Assembly (NCBI GenBank): GCA_903854335.1
Contig: CAINVY010000003.1
Coordinates: forward strand, 1 to 64,000
Direction: 5' to 3'
DNA length: 64,000 bases
Source: an uncultured Candidatus Peregrinibacteria bacterium
GTDB taxonomy: Bacteria; Patescibacteriota; Gracilibacteria; Peribacterales; Peribacteraceae
Below the pieces are notes generated by a model. It did no database searches. It saw only the letters and a list, made by a program, of their open reading frames with translations, and had not been told where the DNA came from. This document shows, in pieces, positions 62,501 through 64,000 of the stretch. Numbering within the stretch: position 1 is the stretch's first letter; every line of letters begins with the position of its first letter. The position numbers and the translations under genes were made by a program.

Positions 62501-63070
62501 ATGCCGCCCATGAACCTCACCTTGAGCTGGGATCTGTTCATCATCGTCTTCTTCGCCATCGTCATCACATACACATTCATCATCGGAAAAAATCAGTCGG
62601 TGCGCGTGATCATCGCCACGTACATCGCGATCGTGGGCGTGCAAGGCATCGGCAATCTCCTGCAACGCGTCGTGGGAGATACGGGAGCATCGACCATGCA
62701 GATGCTCGGCATCTCTGCAGGCTTCCCCGTCCTCTCGACAACCAAGCTCCTCCTCTTCGTCATCCTCATGATCCTGCTCACGATCCACGGAGGATTCGAC
62801 GTCCACTACGCGAAGGAATCGATCTGGGTGAACATCATCATCACGGCTCTTTGTGGATTCGCCACCGCCGGTCTGCTCCTCTGCGCGATCCTCACATACG
62901 CCGTCAATCTCCCGCTCCTCGATATCAACATGCCGCACGTCGCCACGCTCTCGCCTCTGATTATTCAAAGTCCGCTGATGCAACTGATGGTGCTCAATCA
63001 AGATCTCTGGTTCTCTCTCCCGGCACTGGTACTGATCGGCGCGGGGTTTGCGGGAAACTCTAAAGGATAA
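62501..63070 (+). CDS. Polytopic membrane protein of unknown function
   Basis: 189 residues from ATG 62501; the upstream part of the ORF-track form overlaps truB antisense. About four to five membrane segments: 'DLFIIVFFAIVITYTFIIG', 'VIIATYIAIVGVQGIGNLL', 'KLLLFVILMILLTIHGGF', 'IIITALCGFATAGLLLCAILTYAV' and 'LPALVLIGAGFAG'. The first two resemble the CvpA/colicin-V-type membrane family weakly. Function unknown. Confidence 0.65.
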   Translation: MPPMNLTLSWDLFIIVFFAIVITYTFIIGKNQSVRVIIATYIAIVGVQGIGNLLQRVVGDTGASTMQMLGISAGFPVLSTTKLLLFVILMILLTIHGGFDVHYAKESIWVNIIITALCGFATAGLLLCAILTYAVNLPLLDINMPHVATLSPLIIQSPLMQLMVLNQDLWFSLPALVLIGAGFAGNSKG

Positions 63071-63170
63071 GAGGTGAGATATTCGTCAAGGTGTTTCCCC
63101 TCTTCATCGAACACGAAACTTGCTCCTGAGCAAGGAGCGGAGTAACAATACGCGTAATTACCCCCCGCCT

Positions 63171-63560
63171 ATGTCTCTCTTCGATCGTCTCTCGCTCAAG
63201 ATCTGGACACTTATTTCCAGCGCAACTGTAGGCATTTCGGCCGCGTACGCCGACGGCCTCGGTCCTCCGCCCCCCATTCAGGGCTTACCGAGCAGCTCGC
63301 CGACGTCCTCCGATCAAATCGTGACGATCTTGGTGAACATCGTCGTCTGGGTTCTCAACTTCCTCGCCATCCTCGCCGTGATCTTCATTATCATCGGCGG
63401 CATCCGACTCATCGTCTCGCAGGGAGAAGAGCAGGCAAAGGAGAAAGCGAAGAAGACCATCCTCTACGTCGTCATCGGCTTGATCGTCGTGCTCCTCGCA
63501 CGCGTCATCGTCGGATTCTTCACGGGAGGAGCCTTCACGCAGGCATTGGGAAGCGTCTGA
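63171..63560 (+). CDS. VirB2/TrbC-like pilin
   Basis: 129 residues from ATG 63171. N-terminal signal ('WTLISSATVGISAAYA'), a Pro/Ser linker, then two membrane helices: 'TILVNIVVWVLNFLAILAVIFIIIGGIRLIVSQGEEQA' and 'TILYVVIGLIVVLLARVIVGFF'. This is the pattern of CPR TrbC/VirB2-type major pilins of type IV secretion-like systems. It may be the partner of the VirB6-like protein at 17.8 kb. A rho-independent terminator follows 21 bp after the stop. Confidence 0.68.
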   Translation: MSLFDRLSLKIWTLISSATVGISAAYADGLGPPPPIQGLPSSSPTSSDQIVTILVNIVVWVLNFLAILAVIFIIIGGIRLIVSQGEEQAKEKAKKTILYVVIGLIVVLLARVIVGFFTGGAFTQALGSV

Positions 63561-63581
63561 GCATAGTCCAAGCAATGCAAA

Positions 63582-63604
63582 AGCGCGCCTCGGGCGCGCT
63601 TTTT
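63582..63604 (+). terminator. Rho-independent terminator after the pilin gene
   Basis: Stem AGCGCGCC/GGCGCGCT (8 bp) with a TCG loop, followed by TTTTT. The clearest intrinsic terminator in the window. Confidence 0.85.
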
Positions 63605-63626
63605 CGTACGACATTTCACTATCCTC

Positions 63627-63989
63627 TCACGCCACCTCCGGCATCGATTGAAGAATCGGCACTTCCTCTTCGACTTTTTCCGTATGCGTCACATCCGTAT
63701 CTTTGATGATGATCGCATCGCTGCGCACTTCGAGAATCTGCGACACGGGGATCGGCGTCCCCCATCGAAAGAACCCCTTCGGCCAAATCCACTCCACCAT
63801 GAAGAACTGCGTATCGAACTGCACGTCTCTGCACGCGCCGACCTTCTTCCCGCTCTCGGTAATGATGGGCTGCCCGAGAAATAATCGCTTCTCCTCAAGG
63901 AGAGGAAGCAGGCGGATCCGCTCCTCGAGCGGCGCGAGGACGCTGGCATCTCGTACGATCACCCGAAGCCCCCACCGAAGAATATCCAT
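63627..63989 (-). CDS. PRC-barrel domain protein
   Basis: 120 residues. The central part 'LFLGQPIITESGKKVGACRDVQFDTQFFMVEWIW' and 'TPIPVSQILEVRSDAIIIKD' show the PRC-barrel pattern (small beta-barrel found in RimM and photosynthetic reaction centre H). The family typically mediates protein or RNA contacts. Convergent with the pilin gene. No partner domain. Confidence 0.72.
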   Translation of the reverse strand: MDILRWGLRVIVRDASVLAPLEERIRLLPLLEEKRLFLGQPIITESGKKVGACRDVQFDTQFFMVEWIWPKGFFRWGTPIPVSQILEVRSDAIIIKDTDVTHTEKVEEEVPILQSMPEVA

Positions 63990-64000
63990 GGTCGAGAGGA

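Overview
This window looks like part of the chromosome of a Patescibacteria/CPR bacterium, probably near the Peregrinibacteria/Peribacteria. The evidence is the moderate-to-high GC with AT-rich intergenic gaps, Ser-rich 'SSSSS' linkers in exported proteins, many short polytopic membrane proteins of no known family, VirB6/pilin-like genes with no full secretion locus beside them, a ThrRS without a TGS domain, few Shine-Dalgarno sequences and several apparently leaderless promoters. TGA is used as a normal stop (several ATGA start/stop overlaps), so this is not a lineage that recodes UGA. The lineage is inference; no rRNA gene is present.

Layout. 0-5.5 kb: a very large exported subtilisin-like protease with FG-GAP repeats that runs off the left edge (the ORF track missed it because it has no stop in the window), then a Xer-type tyrosine recombinase with a near-canonical dif site directly upstream. 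5.5-17.6 kb: a YdcF-like protein, a baseplate-J-like membrane protein, pgk, a WecA/MraY-like sugar-phosphate transferase, a NIF3-C-like protein, an RBBP9-like hydrolase, an M23 peptidase, a TsaE-HD fusion, rarA, csaB-like, rplS and a winged-helix protein. 17.8-21.2 kb: a two-gene unit with a VirB6/TrbL-like membrane protein. 21.1-36.1 kb: mostly minus-strand core genes (infB, nrnA, a polysaccharide deacetylase, eno, small membrane proteins, lgt, thrS, dnaA, rseP, comF), plus tRNA-Pro(GGG) and tRNA-Val(GAC).

36.1-44.9 kb: a probable integrated mobile element of about 8.8 kb. It starts in the 3' end of tRNA-Val and is bounded on the right by a second copy of the 10-bp core TTGCCCACCA. It encodes a large serine recombinase whose stop codon lies inside the tRNA gene, a secreted Gln-rich protein, a membrane-anchored HExxH protein, a small protein ending in a beta-clamp-binding-like peptide, an HD alarmone-hydrolase-like protein, a small conserved-looking protein, a eukaryotic-like Ser/Thr kinase and a phage terminase small subunit. 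There are no capsid, portal or tail genes. An integrase with TerS but no virion genes resembles a phage satellite (PICI-like) and is the most novel part of the window.

44.9-54.2 kb: lineage-type genes of unknown function, including a 1590-residue protein with one HExxH motif. 54.3-64 kb: dut, a four-helix-bundle (23S IVS-type) gene between complementary flanks, ftsZ-ftsA, a free-standing FEN-type 5'-3' exonuclease ending in a clamp-binding motif, a C-terminal-half glycogen-synthase-like protein, small membrane proteins, tRNA-Lys(CTT), truB, a VirB2/TrbC-like pilin with a good terminator, and a PRC-barrel protein. Core functions present: glycolysis (pgk, eno), translation (infB, thrS, rplS, truB, tsaE), replication and repair (dnaA, rarA, 5' exonuclease, Xer/dif), division (ftsAZ) and envelope biogenesis (lgt, wecA-like, csaB-like, M23, deacetylase).
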